NCBI RefSeq assembly: GCF_000577245.1
Contig: NZ_CBYO010000014.1
Span: 1 to 64,000 of the forward strand
Direction: 5' to 3'
DNA length: 64,000 bases
DNA from: Paucisalibacillus algeriensis
Lineage (GTDB): Bacteria; Bacillota; Bacilli; Bacillales; Amphibacillaceae
Shown here: positions 29,251-38,521 of the stretch, piece by piece
How the letters are laid out: each line of letters begins with the position of its first letter
Position numbering within the stretch: the first letter of the stretch is position 1
Translations under genes and position numbers: made by a program
The notes under the pieces: model-generated
What the model saw: only the letters and a program-made list of their open reading frames with translations
What the model was told of the DNA's origin: nothing
The model's database searches: none

Positions 29251-29769
29251 TTATAATTTAGGAATAGAGGCCAATGCCTTCTCCTCAGCTGGTATCCGAA
29301 TCCTAAGTAAAATAATATGCAATATAGGAAAAATAACCGCTGAAAAATATGCACCAAGTAACATCGGAATAATAAATAATTCAACCGCTACGATAATATA
29401 ATTCGGATGTTTTACGTACTTGTAAGGTCCTTTCTTTATTAGTGCAACCCGAGGTAAGACGATAATTTTCGTATTCCAAAACCGGCCTAATGAATAAATA
29501 CACCAAAATCGTGCAAGTTGTGCAGCAATAAACACTACAAAATATACATAATTGAATACTACCTCTTGATTATTAACTTTCATTAACATCTCTACAATGA
29601 CACTTAAAAAAAATAATGTATGTAAGTATATAAACCATTTATAATGTTCTGCCCCTGCTTCTATTCCCCCTCGTGCTTTCATCCATTTTTCATTATTTTT
29701 GGCTATGACAAGTTCCACAAGCCTTTGTCCTATGATAACTAAAATCAATGCCCAAATCCATAATGCCAT
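29251..29769 (-). CDS. bpsB: isoprenylcysteine carboxyl methyltransferase-family protein (YpbQ/BpsB-like)
   Basis: This 172-residue membrane protein with about four helices has the ICMT-like C-terminal motif GPYKYVKHPNYIIVAVELF, which binds SAM and lipid substrate. In B. subtilis the homologue BpsB (YpbQ) methylates alkylpyrones made by BpsA, and the same gene order is present here with a one-base overlap (TAATG). The likely role is O-methylation of a long-chain polyketide. The native lipid product is not known from sequence. Confidence 0.85.
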   Translation of the reverse strand: MALWIWALILVIIGQRLVELVIAKNNEKWMKARGGIEAGAEHYKWFIYLHTLFFLSVIVEMLMKVNNQEVVFNYVYFVVFIAAQLARFWCIYSLGRFWNTKIIVLPRVALIKKGPYKYVKHPNYIIVAVELFIIPMLLGAYFSAVIFPILHIILLRIRIPAEEKALASIPKL

Positions 29770-30854
29770 TATTCATCCCACTCCACTAATAATATTTCTG
29801 AACTAAATCCTGGTCCTAATGCTGTTAAAACACCTTTAGCTCCCAATTTCATATCCTCTTCTAACCATCTTCCCATGACATATTGAACGGTAGCCGACGA
29901 CATATTTCCGTGTTCAAGAAGTACATCTGCAGAATAACGTAACTTTTCTTCTGAAATTTGAAAAGTCACCATCATAGCATCTAACACTTTTTTGCCTCCG
30001 GGGTGAGAAATAAATGCATCAATTTCATCTATACTTATCCCTTCCCGTTGAACGAATTCTTGCATATGAGTTTTCCAAATTGTATTAACTAGTGCGGGAA
30101 TGCTTTTAGAGAATATTACCTCAAATCCTGTATTAATAATTCTCCAACCCATAACATTTGTACTATCCTTCTCCGTATAAGAACTGTAGCTTTTAATAAA
30201 TGGTGTTGGCTTTGTTAACGACTTCCTGTATTTAGAATCCTCACCAATGAGTAATAGACAACTTACGCCATCTCCAAATAATGCAGTACCAATTAAGTTA
30301 CTTTTCTTTTGATCACTTTTCTGAAAGGTTAAACTACAAATCTCACAATTAATTAGTAAGGCTACTTTAGTTGGGTTAGCTTTTAACCAGTTGTATACAC
30401 GTGATAACCCAATTGCACCGCCTGCACACCCAAGGCCCCAAAGTGGCATTCGTTCAACATTCGTACGGAAAGGACGCTCATTTATTAGAAATGCATCAAT
30501 AGATGGCGTTGATATACCGGTACTGGATACGAATGACAGTAAATCAATATCCTCGTATGTTATCTCATCTGTAAAACCAGCGTTTTTCAAACAATCATCC
30601 ATAGCAACCGTTGCATAATGAATGGCATTTTGATGGTACAAGTCATTCCTTTCTTCAAAGCTATGTTCGACTAGGAACCACTCTTCAGGTACAACAAATT
30701 GTCTTATCCTGATGGCCGCATTATCAAATACCGGTAACAACCTTGTAACTTCCCTTTCTGAATAGCTAAATAAATTTCCGACTAATTCTTTGACTCTATT
30801 TTGCTCCATTTGATACTTTGGAATACCTTTTCCAACTGAACATACAATTGCCAT
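29769..30854 (-). CDS. bpsA: type III polyketide synthase (chalcone/stilbene synthase-like, BpsA)
   Basis: This 361-residue thiolase-fold homodimeric synthase has the catalytic Cys in PLWGLGCAGGAIGLSR near residue 141, the His in FISHPGGKKVLDAM near 284, and the Asn in LEHGNMSSATVQYVM near 317. BpsA of B. subtilis condenses long-chain acyl-CoA with malonyl-CoA to alkylpyrones. It is paired with the methyltransferase-like gene directly downstream. ATG 30854 follows AGGTGAG. Two genes form the operon. Confidence 0.9.
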   Translation of the reverse strand: MAIVCSVGKGIPKYQMEQNRVKELVGNLFSYSEREVTRLLPVFDNAAIRIRQFVVPEEWFLVEHSFEERNDLYHQNAIHYATVAMDDCLKNAGFTDEITYEDIDLLSFVSSTGISTPSIDAFLINERPFRTNVERMPLWGLGCAGGAIGLSRVYNWLKANPTKVALLINCEICSLTFQKSDQKKSNLIGTALFGDGVSCLLLIGEDSKYRKSLTKPTPFIKSYSSYTEKDSTNVMGWRIINTGFEVIFSKSIPALVNTIWKTHMQEFVQREGISIDEIDAFISHPGGKKVLDAMMVTFQISEEKLRYSADVLLEHGNMSSATVQYVMGRWLEEDMKLGAKGVLTALGPGFSSEILLVEWDE

Positions 30855-31097
30855 TATCTCACCTATTAAAATTTCAATTTTAGGGTTAGTTTGTGGACGT
30901 TTTCATAATTTATTACTTATTTTTACAAATTTCTGCCACAAATAAAATTAGCCATCCCCCCTAAAAACCAATCATATCACGGCTTTCAAAGGATAATTGA
31001 ACAATAATTGAACGTTATATTTTGTGCATTTTCATCACTGGAAATTTGTGTATGATGAAATTGAACCAACTATTACAAAGAAAAGGGAGGATCTCTA

Positions 31098-31235
31098 ATG
31101 CGAATACAGGAAGATAAAAAAGCATCTGAGAAAGATAAGCCCGATTTAAAAGGAACTTTTGTTTCTGTAATGCTTCTTGGCGTCTTTATCATTATTACTT
31201 GGGTTGGCGCATTTGCATTATTTATTTCAAGGTAG
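31098..31235 (+). CDS. cytochrome c oxidase subunit IIa-like small membrane protein
   Basis: This 45-residue protein has a charged, Lys/Asp-rich N-terminus (residues 1-19) and one membrane helix (about 21-43, VSVMLLGVFIIITWVGAFALF). It begins at ATG 31098 with SD AAAGGGAGG and lies 27 bases upstream of oxidase subunit II. Its size, single helix and position match subunit IIa of ba3-type oxidases, first seen in Thermus. It would replace the missing second helix of subunit II. Confidence 0.8.
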   Translation: MRIQEDKKASEKDKPDLKGTFVSVMLLGVFIIITWVGAFALFISR

Positions 31236-31262
31236 TTCAACTAAAGGGAGTGTGAAGGTACT

Positions 31263-31766
31263 ATGCATTTGCATAAGTATGAAAAAATTTGGTTAACATT
31301 TGGGATTGGTTCATTAGTTGTATTTCTATTCGTAGTCGGTTATGGAGCTTTTTGGCAAGGTACTCATCCTCAAAGTCATGGTGTTACAATCGATCCGAAT
31401 AATATTGAATCTAATGAGGCCTTTAAACCTGAAAACTTAGGGTTAACAAAAGTAGATGAAAATGAATACATCGTTAACATTACTGCTAGTGCATTTTATT
31501 ATGACCTTGGTAAGGATGAAGAAGGAAAGTCAGTAAGAACTATCCGTATTCCAAAGGGCTCTAAAGTATTATGGCAGGCAGCTACAAAAGATGTTGTTCA
31601 TGGGTTTCAGGTGGCAGGAACGAATGTCAATATGATGGTTGAACCAGGTTATGTAAGTAGTTTAGAAACTGTTATGGATAATCCTGGCACTTATACGATT
31701 GTTTGTAATGAGTATTGCGGAATAGGGCATCACATGATGTATGCCACAGTGGAGGTGTATGAATAA
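31263..31766 (+). CDS. cbaB: ba3-type cytochrome c oxidase subunit II (CuA domain)
   Basis: This 167-residue protein has one N-terminal membrane helix (about 10-30) and a periplasm-side cupredoxin domain. The CuA ligands are in VCNEYCGIGHHMMYATVEV, with the other His in DVVHGFQVAG. It accepts electrons from cytochrome c for subunit I. ATG 31263 follows an AAAGGGAGTG SD, and its stop overlaps the subunit I start (TAATG). The single helix is typical of ba3 rather than caa3 enzymes, which have two. Confidence 0.9.
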   Translation: MHLHKYEKIWLTFGIGSLVVFLFVVGYGAFWQGTHPQSHGVTIDPNNIESNEAFKPENLGLTKVDENEYIVNITASAFYYDLGKDEEGKSVRTIRIPKGSKVLWQAATKDVVHGFQVAGTNVNMMVEPGYVSSLETVMDNPGTYTIVCNEYCGIGHHMMYATVEVYE

Positions 31767-33454
31767 TGCAATTAGCCAAGAAAGAAACAGAATCTAAAGC
31801 ATCATTTCAAGCACTAGCTATTTCTAAAACCGAATCAAGGCTCTACATGTCTTATATATCAGTTGCTTTTATTTCTTTATTTATAGGTGGATTAATGGGT
31901 TTACTCCAAGTTCTAGTACGATCTGGAAAGTTTACCTTACCAGCAGGAATTGATTATTATCAAGTTCTTACTGTTCATGGTGTCATCTTAGGACTTGTGT
32001 TAACGACTTATTTTATTATTGGTTTCCATTTTTCTTTAATGGGAAAAACAGTTGGAATCTCTATAAAACAACGAAAAGTTGCATGGATTGCATTTTGGAT
32101 TATGGTAATTGGAACCGTAATGACAGCCGTAACCATTTTATATGGTGAAGCAAGTGTACTTTATACATTTTACGCTCCACTTCGAGCTCATCCAGCATTT
32201 TATATTGGCTTAGCATTAGTTATCATCGGTAGCTGGATTGCAGGATTTGTAAACTGGCATCAATTGAAAGTTTGGAAAAAAGCACATCCTGGTGAAAAAT
32301 CACCACTATTAGCGTTTATGGTTACCATTAATACTGCAATGTGGTTTATTTGTTCATTAGGAGTAGCTGTTGCAGTTCTAGTTCAATTTATCCCGTGGTC
32401 ACTCGGATACGCTGAAACAATCAATGTTTTATTAAGTAGAACTTTATTCTGGTATTTTGGTCACCCATTAGTATATTTCTGGTTGTTACCTGCTTATATG
32501 GCATGGTATGCAATTATTCCAAAGATTATTGGAGGAAAAATCTTTAGTGATTCCTTAGCTAGATTGTCATTTGTATTATTCTTATTCTTCTCGATTCCAG
32601 TAGGTTTCCACCATCAATTAACAGAGCCTGGTATTGATCCAACATGGAAATTTATTCAAGTAGTATTAACATTCATGGTAATAATCCCAAGCTTAATGAC
32701 TGCATTCTCCATGTTTGCGACTTTCGAAATTACGGGACGTCGAAAAGGTGCTAAAGGATTATTTGGTTGGTTCAAAAAGTTACCATGGAGAGATGTACGT
32801 TTCCTCGCACCATTTATTGGAATGTTAGCATTTATCCCTGGTGGTGCTGGAGGAATCATTAATGCTTCTCACCAAATGAATGCTTTAATTCACAATACGA
32901 TATGGGTTACTGGTCACTTCCATTTAACCGTAGCAACTACTGTTATGTTAACATTTTTTGGAATTAGTTATTGGTTAGTTCCTCACTTAAGAGGAAGAAA
33001 ATTAACACCACAAATCAACCGATTAGGTATCATTCAAGCATTTGTTTGGACTGTTGGTATGACTATTATGTCTGGTGCAATGCATATTCAAGGATTACTA
33101 GGAGCACCAAGACGCTCCTCTTATTCTGAGTATGGTGGCGGGGAACAAGCTTCTGAATGGATTGGTTACCAATTAGCACAAGCAGTTGGCGGAACTATAC
33201 TATTTATTGGCATTCTTCTAATGGTTTACATCTTTATTAAACTAACATTCTTTGCACCTAAAGGTGAGGAAGAATTTCCAATCGCGGAAGAAGAAGAAGA
33301 TGCTGAAGAAACTCCAGCATGGTTTGAAAATTGGAAATTATGGATTGGTATTACAGTTGCACTTATCTTAGCTGCATACACCGTACCAGTAATTGATATT
33401 GTTCAACATTCCCCATTGGGATCTGTTCCGTTTGACTTTCCTATAGGTAGATAA
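31766..33454 (+). CDS. cbaA: ba3-type cytochrome c oxidase subunit I
   Basis: This 562-residue membrane protein has about 13 helices and is the heme-copper catalytic core that reduces oxygen to water. Heme and CuB ligands lie in TVHGVILGLVL, FGHPLVYFWLLPAYM (His-Tyr region) and the double-His GHFHLTVATT. The HPLVYFWLLP form is that of family B (ba3) oxidases. Translation is coupled to subunit II by a one-base overlap. It ends at a strong terminator. Confidence 0.93.
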   Translation: MQLAKKETESKASFQALAISKTESRLYMSYISVAFISLFIGGLMGLLQVLVRSGKFTLPAGIDYYQVLTVHGVILGLVLTTYFIIGFHFSLMGKTVGISIKQRKVAWIAFWIMVIGTVMTAVTILYGEASVLYTFYAPLRAHPAFYIGLALVIIGSWIAGFVNWHQLKVWKKAHPGEKSPLLAFMVTINTAMWFICSLGVAVAVLVQFIPWSLGYAETINVLLSRTLFWYFGHPLVYFWLLPAYMAWYAIIPKIIGGKIFSDSLARLSFVLFLFFSIPVGFHHQLTEPGIDPTWKFIQVVLTFMVIIPSLMTAFSMFATFEITGRRKGAKGLFGWFKKLPWRDVRFLAPFIGMLAFIPGGAGGIINASHQMNALIHNTIWVTGHFHLTVATTVMLTFFGISYWLVPHLRGRKLTPQINRLGIIQAFVWTVGMTIMSGAMHIQGLLGAPRRSSYSEYGGGEQASEWIGYQLAQAVGGTILFIGILLMVYIFIKLTFFAPKGEEEFPIAEEEEDAEETPAWFENWKLWIGITVALILAAYTVPVIDIVQHSPLGSVPFDFPIGR

Positions 33455-33502
33455 ACATTAAACAAGGAGTGTCCGTAATAAGACACTCCTTGTTTAATGT
33501 TT
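33453..33502 (+). terminator. terminator of the ba3 oxidase operon
   Basis: Perfect 21-bp arms (33453-33473 and 33482-33502) lie right at the subunit I stop codon. Confidence 0.9.
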
Positions 33503-33544
33503 AAAAATATCTGATCTCAAAAAGAAAGTTGTTATTACACAATT

Positions 33545-33629
33545 GATAGAAAATGTACGGTAACCACTCAATTTATTGTGCTAGTGCTATGATACCGCTT
33601 CGGCAGAACACTCCGCTTTTACTTCCAGC
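33545..33629. repeat. partial copy of an intergenic repeat
   Basis: This segment shares GATAGAAA...TGTACGGTAACCA and CCGCTTCGGCAGAACACTCCGCTTT with the element at 57292-57420. The other terminal repeat is absent, so it looks truncated. It occupies the 33503-33713 gap. Confidence 0.6.
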
Positions 33630-33713
33630 ACAGGGCGACATCTGCTCGAAAAGACCTCACAGTGTCTAATAAAATATGAAATTATGAAACAACAAACATT
33701 ACGAAAACATCCT

Positions 33714-35210
33714 TTAAAATTGATAAATATCCTGATATTTTGTTGTTAAGTATCTTACTAAATAATCTGGGTTTAGTCCTTCACCTGTTACATCGTGTAA
33801 GATATCTAGAGGTTTTTTCATTTTTCCATACTGATGAATATTCTCTGTCATCCAATTACGAATTGGTGAAAAGTCTCCAGATTTTATTGATTTATCAATA
33901 TCAACAGTTTCACGCATCTTGTGTTCGAACTGAGCTGCGTACATATATCCTAATGCATAAGAAGGGAAATAACCAAAATCCCCTCCCGCCCAGTGTATAT
34001 CTTGCAGGACCCCTTCCCTATCGGATGGTGGTTTTATACCTAAGTATTCTTTCATTTTCTCATTCCAAAGCTGTGGTAATTCTTTTACGTCGATTTCCCC
34101 ATTTATAAGTGCTTTTTCAAGTTCATATCGGACCATAATATGAAGCGGATAGGTTAATTCATCTGCTTCGATTCGGATAAAGGAAGGTTTTACTTCGTTA
34201 ACTGCCTGATAAAAATCATTTAATGGCACCTTTTCAAAATGACTTGGTGCGTATTTCTTAAATAAATCATAATGCGATTCCCAGAAGACCTTATTTCTCC
34301 CTAGAAAATTCTCCCAGAATAGCGATTGAGATTCATGGATGCCCATTGAAGTACCACTTGCTAATGGCGTTCCCTCTAACTTCTTATCAATATTTTGCTC
34401 ATATAGTGCATGACCGGCTTCATGAATAATTCCGAACACTGCCATTCGAAAGTCCTGTTCATCGTAACGTGTCGTAATCCGAACATCGTTTAAGTTTACG
34501 GTAATTTCAAATGGATGAATCGTATCGTCTAGTCGACCGGCATCCCAGTCGTAACCCATTCGATTCAAGATTTCTACCGACAACTCCTCTTGCTTATCTT
34601 TTGGAAAATGAGTACGCAACAATGCGGTATCCGGTCTCACAGAACTTGCTTCAATTTTTTGTAGTAAACCCGTTAGCGATGATCTTACTTTCGGAAATAC
34701 GTTATCTAGAGTTTTGACTGTTACCCCTGGTTCATAGTTATGAAGTAATGCATCATAAATGTTATCCTCATAGCCCCAGTAATTAGCGAACTTTTTATTA
34801 TATTCCACTAGCTTTTCTAAGTAGGGTTGAAACATAGCAAAATCGGCTTTCTCCCTTGCTTCCTGCCAAACAGCTTCACCTTTCGACTGTAACATAACAT
34901 ACTCTTTGAATTCTTTCTCTGGAATTTTGCGATTCTTTTCGTATGTCTCTTCACATTCTAGAACTGACTTTTGAATAATTTCATTAGTTGATTGCCCTTT
35001 TAATTCATCAATAAATCCCTTGATTTTATCAGAGACTTGCATTTGATGGAGTTTTTGCGATAGATAACCGACTACCTCCGAACGCTGTTCTACACCCTTT
35101 TTAGGAACTTTTGTCCGTAAATCCCATTGAATTAAAGTGATAGCTTCACGATAAGCGTTTTGTTCTTTCAGATACTCTAAAAAAGCTTTTTCTGTATGTG
35201 CTAAACTCAC
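33714..35210 (-). CDS. ypwA: carboxypeptidase, M32 family
   Basis: This 498-residue metallocarboxypeptidase of the Taq family removes C-terminal residues. The zinc site HEAGH is in AVFGIIHEAGHALYEQN near residue 260, followed by the family stretch GIHESQSLFWENFLGR, and the C-terminal IRIEADELTYPLHIMVRYE. B. subtilis YpwA is the homologue. It follows ypsC on the same strand (2-base gap), so they are probably co-transcribed. Confidence 0.93.
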   Translation of the reverse strand: MSLAHTEKAFLEYLKEQNAYREAITLIQWDLRTKVPKKGVEQRSEVVGYLSQKLHQMQVSDKIKGFIDELKGQSTNEIIQKSVLECEETYEKNRKIPEKEFKEYVMLQSKGEAVWQEAREKADFAMFQPYLEKLVEYNKKFANYWGYEDNIYDALLHNYEPGVTVKTLDNVFPKVRSSLTGLLQKIEASSVRPDTALLRTHFPKDKQEELSVEILNRMGYDWDAGRLDDTIHPFEITVNLNDVRITTRYDEQDFRMAVFGIIHEAGHALYEQNIDKKLEGTPLASGTSMGIHESQSLFWENFLGRNKVFWESHYDLFKKYAPSHFEKVPLNDFYQAVNEVKPSFIRIEADELTYPLHIMVRYELEKALINGEIDVKELPQLWNEKMKEYLGIKPPSDREGVLQDIHWAGGDFGYFPSYALGYMYAAQFEHKMRETVDIDKSIKSGDFSPIRNWMTENIHQYGKMKKPLDILHDVTGEGLNPDYLVRYLTTKYQDIYQF

Positions 35211-35212
35211 AG

Positions 35213-36352
35213 TTATTCCCCCTTGCTTTTCTTACCAAAATATTGATAGTAATCCACTTTGATAAACCCATTAAATAATTTTCTTTTTTTAGTAGCGTTT
35301 TGTCCATAATACTTTTCAAAAGCTTCATAGGCAGTTAACACGTAAACACTCCATGAAGGATGTTTCTTCATAACCTGCCCAAAATCCTTATAGATACTTT
35401 CGACTACTTCCTCGTCACCTATCCGTTGACCGTAAGGTGGGTTTGCAATGATATATCCATTTTCACGTTTGATCGATAAATCCCTTACTTGCATTTGTTT
35501 CCAAGTAATTAATTCACCAAGTCCTGCTTCTAAACTATTATTTTTAGCAATATCAATCATATTATGATCTATATCACTACCGATAATTTCGAGCTTTTGA
35601 TCATAGTTTGCTAAATCTTCTGCTTCCTGGAAGGCATCATCCCAATGTTTAGACCGAATGAAGCTCCAATCCTCAGAATCAAATTCTCGATTAAAACCAG
35701 GGGCGATATTTTGTCCAATCAACGCCGCTTCAATTGGAATAGTTCCAGAACCACAGAATGGATCCACTAGTGTATATTCTGGTTTCCAATTCGTTAGTAA
35801 TACTAATGCTGCAGCCATTGTTTCCTTAAGGGGTGCTTCCCCCTGACCTACACGATAGCCTCTTTTATGTAACCCAACACCTGATGTATCAATAGTAAGT
35901 AAGGCAACATCTTTTAATAGCGATACTTCTACCTTATACTGCGCGCCTGTTTCAGGCATTTTTGATATCATACCGTATTTCCTCTTTAAACGTTCGGCAA
36001 TCGCTTTTTTTACAATCTTTTGACAGTCAGGCACACTGTATAATGTCGATTTTACTGATTTTCCGGATACAGGGAACTGACCATCTTCACTAACATAATG
36101 TTCCCATGGAAGCGCTTTTGTTCCTTCAAAGAGCTCATCAAACGTTTTTGCTTTAAACTCACCAACAACTAATCTAATGCGATCTGCTGTCCTCAGCCAA
36201 AGATTACATCTTGGTATTGCCGAAATTGGAGCTTCAAATATTACCTTTCCATTATCAACCTGTACTTCGTATCCAAGGTTTCTTACTTCTTCTGCAACAA
36301 CGGCTTCTAATCCCATCGCAGCAGTTGCTATTAATTTAATATGATTTGACAT
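35213..36352 (-). CDS. ypsC: THUMP-domain RNA methyltransferase (YpsC/RlmL-like)
   Basis: This 379-residue SAM-dependent methyltransferase has an N-terminal THUMP RNA-binding domain (about 45-160) and a C-terminal Rossmann methylase. The SAM site is in VDPFCGSGTIPIEAA near residue 193 and the catalytic NPPY is in IIANPPYGQRIGD near 302. The RlmL/YpsC family makes N2-methylguanosine in 23S rRNA. It lies downstream of rnpB, beyond that RNA's terminator. Confidence 0.92.
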   Translation of the reverse strand: MSNHIKLIATAAMGLEAVVAEEVRNLGYEVQVDNGKVIFEAPISAIPRCNLWLRTADRIRLVVGEFKAKTFDELFEGTKALPWEHYVSEDGQFPVSGKSVKSTLYSVPDCQKIVKKAIAERLKRKYGMISKMPETGAQYKVEVSLLKDVALLTIDTSGVGLHKRGYRVGQGEAPLKETMAAALVLLTNWKPEYTLVDPFCGSGTIPIEAALIGQNIAPGFNREFDSEDWSFIRSKHWDDAFQEAEDLANYDQKLEIIGSDIDHNMIDIAKNNSLEAGLGELITWKQMQVRDLSIKRENGYIIANPPYGQRIGDEEVVESIYKDFGQVMKKHPSWSVYVLTAYEAFEKYYGQNATKKRKLFNGFIKVDYYQYFGKKSKGE

Positions 36353-36421
36353 GAAAAAAGTCCCTTCAGCTTGTTTGTTCAGTAAAATTAGTTTACCACA
36401 CTTTCCTGATAATAATAAAAT

Positions 36422-36451
36422 AACCTTTCTGCATTTGCATGCAAAAAGGTT
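36422..36451 (-). terminator. terminator of rnpB
   Basis: AACCTTTTTGCAT and ATGCAGAAAGGTT (minus strand) pair with one mismatch, followed by a T-rich run. It separates the RNase P RNA from ypsC. Confidence 0.8.
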
Positions 36452-36469
36452 ATGTTTATCTCACATATA

Positions 36470-36868
36470 GACCATTGAATACTCGATAAGCCATGTTCTG
36501 TACCATTGTACTCCAAACGGTGGTCAGCCTCGTACACAGGTTGTAATCATCTATCTACAGGTTATCACCTGTCCCTCGTTCGGTTCAATTCCCTATTAGA
36601 GGATGCCCCTACCATAATTTGGGTTGCTCACTCGTGGGGTTTACCTCGTTCCACCTAAAATGTTTCCATTTTAGCTCCGTCACTGTGGCACTTTCAAGGT
36701 TAGAATTCCATATCCTAAAAGGACTTAGGAACTTCACCTGCCGTTAGCCAAATGGCTACCTCGACTTATGAATTCGTCAAGCACGAACACTACAAACGTC
36801 TCAGTTTGTGTGAGCATGGACTTTCCTCTGCATTGTCGCAGCGATTACATGAGTATTCATATTTCCTA
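36470..36868 (-). ncRNA. rnpB: RNase P RNA, Bacillus type B
   Basis: The conserved P4-region sequence GAGGAAAGTCCATGCT is at 36813-36829 on the minus strand. The 3' part ends with ATAAGCCAT... reversed as ATGGCTTATCGAGT, which also pairs with the 5' strand. GAATACTC near 36855 and GAGTATTC near 36482 form the P1 helix, which sets the ends within a few bases. It is the catalytic RNA that removes tRNA 5' leaders. Position between gpsB and ypsC is conserved in Bacillus. Exact ends are estimated. Confidence 0.93.
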
Positions 36869-36922
36869 AGACTTATCTTACCATAACTAGTCCATTTTTT
36901 CATTGGAAATTATTGTAAGTTT

Positions 36923-37234
36923 TTATGAATCTGCATTTGCGTATTTACTCCCAAATACAGCCTTCTCTAAATTAGAGAGTCGCTTTAATACATCATAGTT
37001 AACCTGTTGCGGCATAGGATTAGAAGATCTAGTTCTTCCTTGGCTTTCACTCGACTTTTTAAGCTTTACAATCTCTTGCTTTAAGCGATCTATTTCTTGA
37101 CCAAACGCCTCATAGTCTTGAATGACAATGTCTAAAAACTCATCTACCTCTTCTTGATTATACCCTCTCATTGCCGTTTTAAAATCTTTTTCAAGAATCT
37201 CTTTACTGCCTAGCTGAATTCGGTTATTCATCAT
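36923..37234 (-). CDS. gpsB: cell division protein GpsB
   Basis: This 103-residue DivIVA-like adaptor links PBP1 (ponA, in this window) to growth and division sites. The N-terminal lipid-binding domain has EILEKDFKTAMRGYNQEEVDEFLD, followed by a coiled coil (about 35-65) and the C-terminal trimerisation piece VLKRLSNLEKAVFGSK. ATG 37234 follows GGGGTG; aligning with B. subtilis GpsB supports it over the frame from 37261. It lies directly before rnpB. Confidence 0.93.
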   Translation of the reverse strand: MMNNRIQLGSKEILEKDFKTAMRGYNQEEVDEFLDIVIQDYEAFGQEIDRLKQEIVKLKKSSESQGRTRSSNPMPQQVNYDVLKRLSNLEKAVFGSKYANADS

Positions 37235-37344
37235 TTTCTTCACCCCATAATTCCATTTCATTTTTAGTCACTTGATGCCTTAAGTTTAATATGAAACAAG
37301 TTATTTTACTATATGTACGACTTCCGCCTTTTATTATAGCAAAA

Positions 37345-37376
37345 AAGTAAGAAGCTGAACAATCCGCTTCTTACTT
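37345..37376 (-). terminator. terminator of cdd
   Basis: Eleven-base arms AAGTAAGAAGC and GCTTCTTACTT pair perfectly. A T-run follows on the minus strand. Confidence 0.8.
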
Positions 37377-37387
37377 ATTATTCCTTC

Positions 37388-37786
37388 TTATTTTTCCATA
37401 TCTGATTTTTGAAATGAGAATGGGAGTAACTCATCCATTTTAACTGTGATTGTATTATTATTTAAATTTGTTAAATGTATATTCATTTCAGATTCAAAAA
37501 ACTCACTCATCACCTGGCGACAAGAACCACATGGTGGAACAGGACGCTCCGTGTCTGCAACCACAGCCAACTCAACAAACTCTGTTTCACCTTCTGAGAT
37601 TGCTTTAAAAATTGCGACTCTTTCCGCACATAATGAAACAGGGTATGCTGCATTCTCTATATTACAGCCAGTATATACTTTCCCTGACTTTGTTAAAAGA
37701 GCTGCACCTACCTTGAATTTTGAATAGGGCACATATGCACGTTCTCTTATTTCAATCGCATTATTTATTAGCTCTTGATTAACCAT
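37388..37786 (-). CDS. cdd: cytidine deaminase
   Basis: This 132-residue zinc enzyme converts cytidine and deoxycytidine to uridine forms in pyrimidine salvage. The catalytic CAE is in AAYPVSLCAERVAIFKA near residue 53, and the other two zinc cysteines are in PPCGSCRQVMSEF near 86. It is a tetrameric-type short Cdd. It stands alone with its own terminator in a place where B. subtilis has ypsA and others; in B. subtilis cdd is next to era. Confidence 0.93.
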   Translation of the reverse strand: MVNQELINNAIEIRERAYVPYSKFKVGAALLTKSGKVYTGCNIENAAYPVSLCAERVAIFKAISEGETEFVELAVVADTERPVPPCGSCRQVMSEFFESEMNIHLTNLNNNTITVKMDELLPFSFQKSDMEK

Positions 37787-37857
37787 AAGCCTTTCCCCCT
37801 CCTGAAGTTTGAAAGCTAATTATAGTAAAAGTAATCAGAATTGTAAAGCAGGAATGC

Positions 37858-38208
37858 TTATTCTACCGCTCTTAATAATTGGTCGAATACATATAACACA
37901 GAGCGATTTAATTCCATATAGCGCCTTCTTCTTACATCAATATAAAAGCTATGCATTAATAAAAGTTCCATATTTTCTCTAGTAGAAACAATTTGATTAG
38001 GATGCACACTTATCTTACTCTCTTTTATTATCTTTAATGCAAGTTCCTCCCATTTCGAGAGTAATTCATAGACCGGTAAAGTCTTTTCCTTGACCATTTC
38101 AAAATAGTCTTTATCACGAAGATCCTCCGGGGGACTGCTTTGCTCGAATAGGTCTTTAAGATGCTGCAAATCTTCTTTTAGTTGATTTGTGTAGTCAACG
38201 AGTAACAT
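37858..38208 (-). CDS. yppE: YppE family protein (DUF1798)
   Basis: This 116-residue mostly helical protein matches DUF1798 (B. subtilis YppE), a four-helix-bundle family without known function. The conserved stretch YIDVRRRRYMELNRSVLYVFDQLLR is near the C-terminus. ATG 38208 lies seven bases after GAGG; the frame to 38226 precedes that SD. The position between gpsB and sspM/recU is as in B. subtilis. Confidence 0.82.
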   Translation of the reverse strand: MLLVDYTNQLKEDLQHLKDLFEQSSPPEDLRDKDYFEMVKEKTLPVYELLSKWEELALKIIKESKISVHPNQIVSTRENMELLLMHSFYIDVRRRRYMELNRSVLYVFDQLLRAVE

Positions 38209-38314
38209 TCTAACGCCTCTATTCATCCATTTTATAATTTTATTTTATCATGTATGGGCAATTAAGGCATGATTCAGGTTCTCGTCAGAATATTTCTTTT
38301 CATAGTTCTGCAAC

Positions 38315-38521
38315 TTACTTTTGCAAGGAATTCACTATTTCTGTTAAATGATGGATTTCTTGATTTTGTTTTCTATATTGTTCTTGAATATGATTATCCA
38401 CTTTTAGACTTAATTTTTGTTCTGCTAGTCGTGCAATATCGCTAAGTTGAAGAAGAGCCTCTTCAAAATCCTTCCGAAATCCCCCACAACTATCCTTCTC
38501 CTTTAATATTGCTAGTCCCAT
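38315..38521 (-). CDS. small coiled-coil protein at the yppD position
   Basis: This 68-residue soluble protein is predicted to be helical, with a C-terminal amphipathic stretch (LSLKVDNHIQEQYRKQNQEI) suited to a coiled coil. ATG 38521 follows GAGGTG by six bases; the frame from 38530 starts inside that SD. I do not recognise a family. Synteny (yppE, this gene, sspM, yppC, recU) places it where B. subtilis has yppD, but sequence homology was not shown. Confidence 0.65.
   Translation of the reverse strand: MGLAILKEKDSCGGFRKDFEEALLQLSDIARLAEQKLSLKVDNHIQEQYRKQNQEIHHLTEIVNSLQK

Noticed and set aside
36470-36868. Reading the palindromic GC-richer region after gpsB as an unknown structured RNA
   Set aside because: The P4 consensus GAGGAAAGTCCATGCT and P1 pairing identify it as RNase P RNA.
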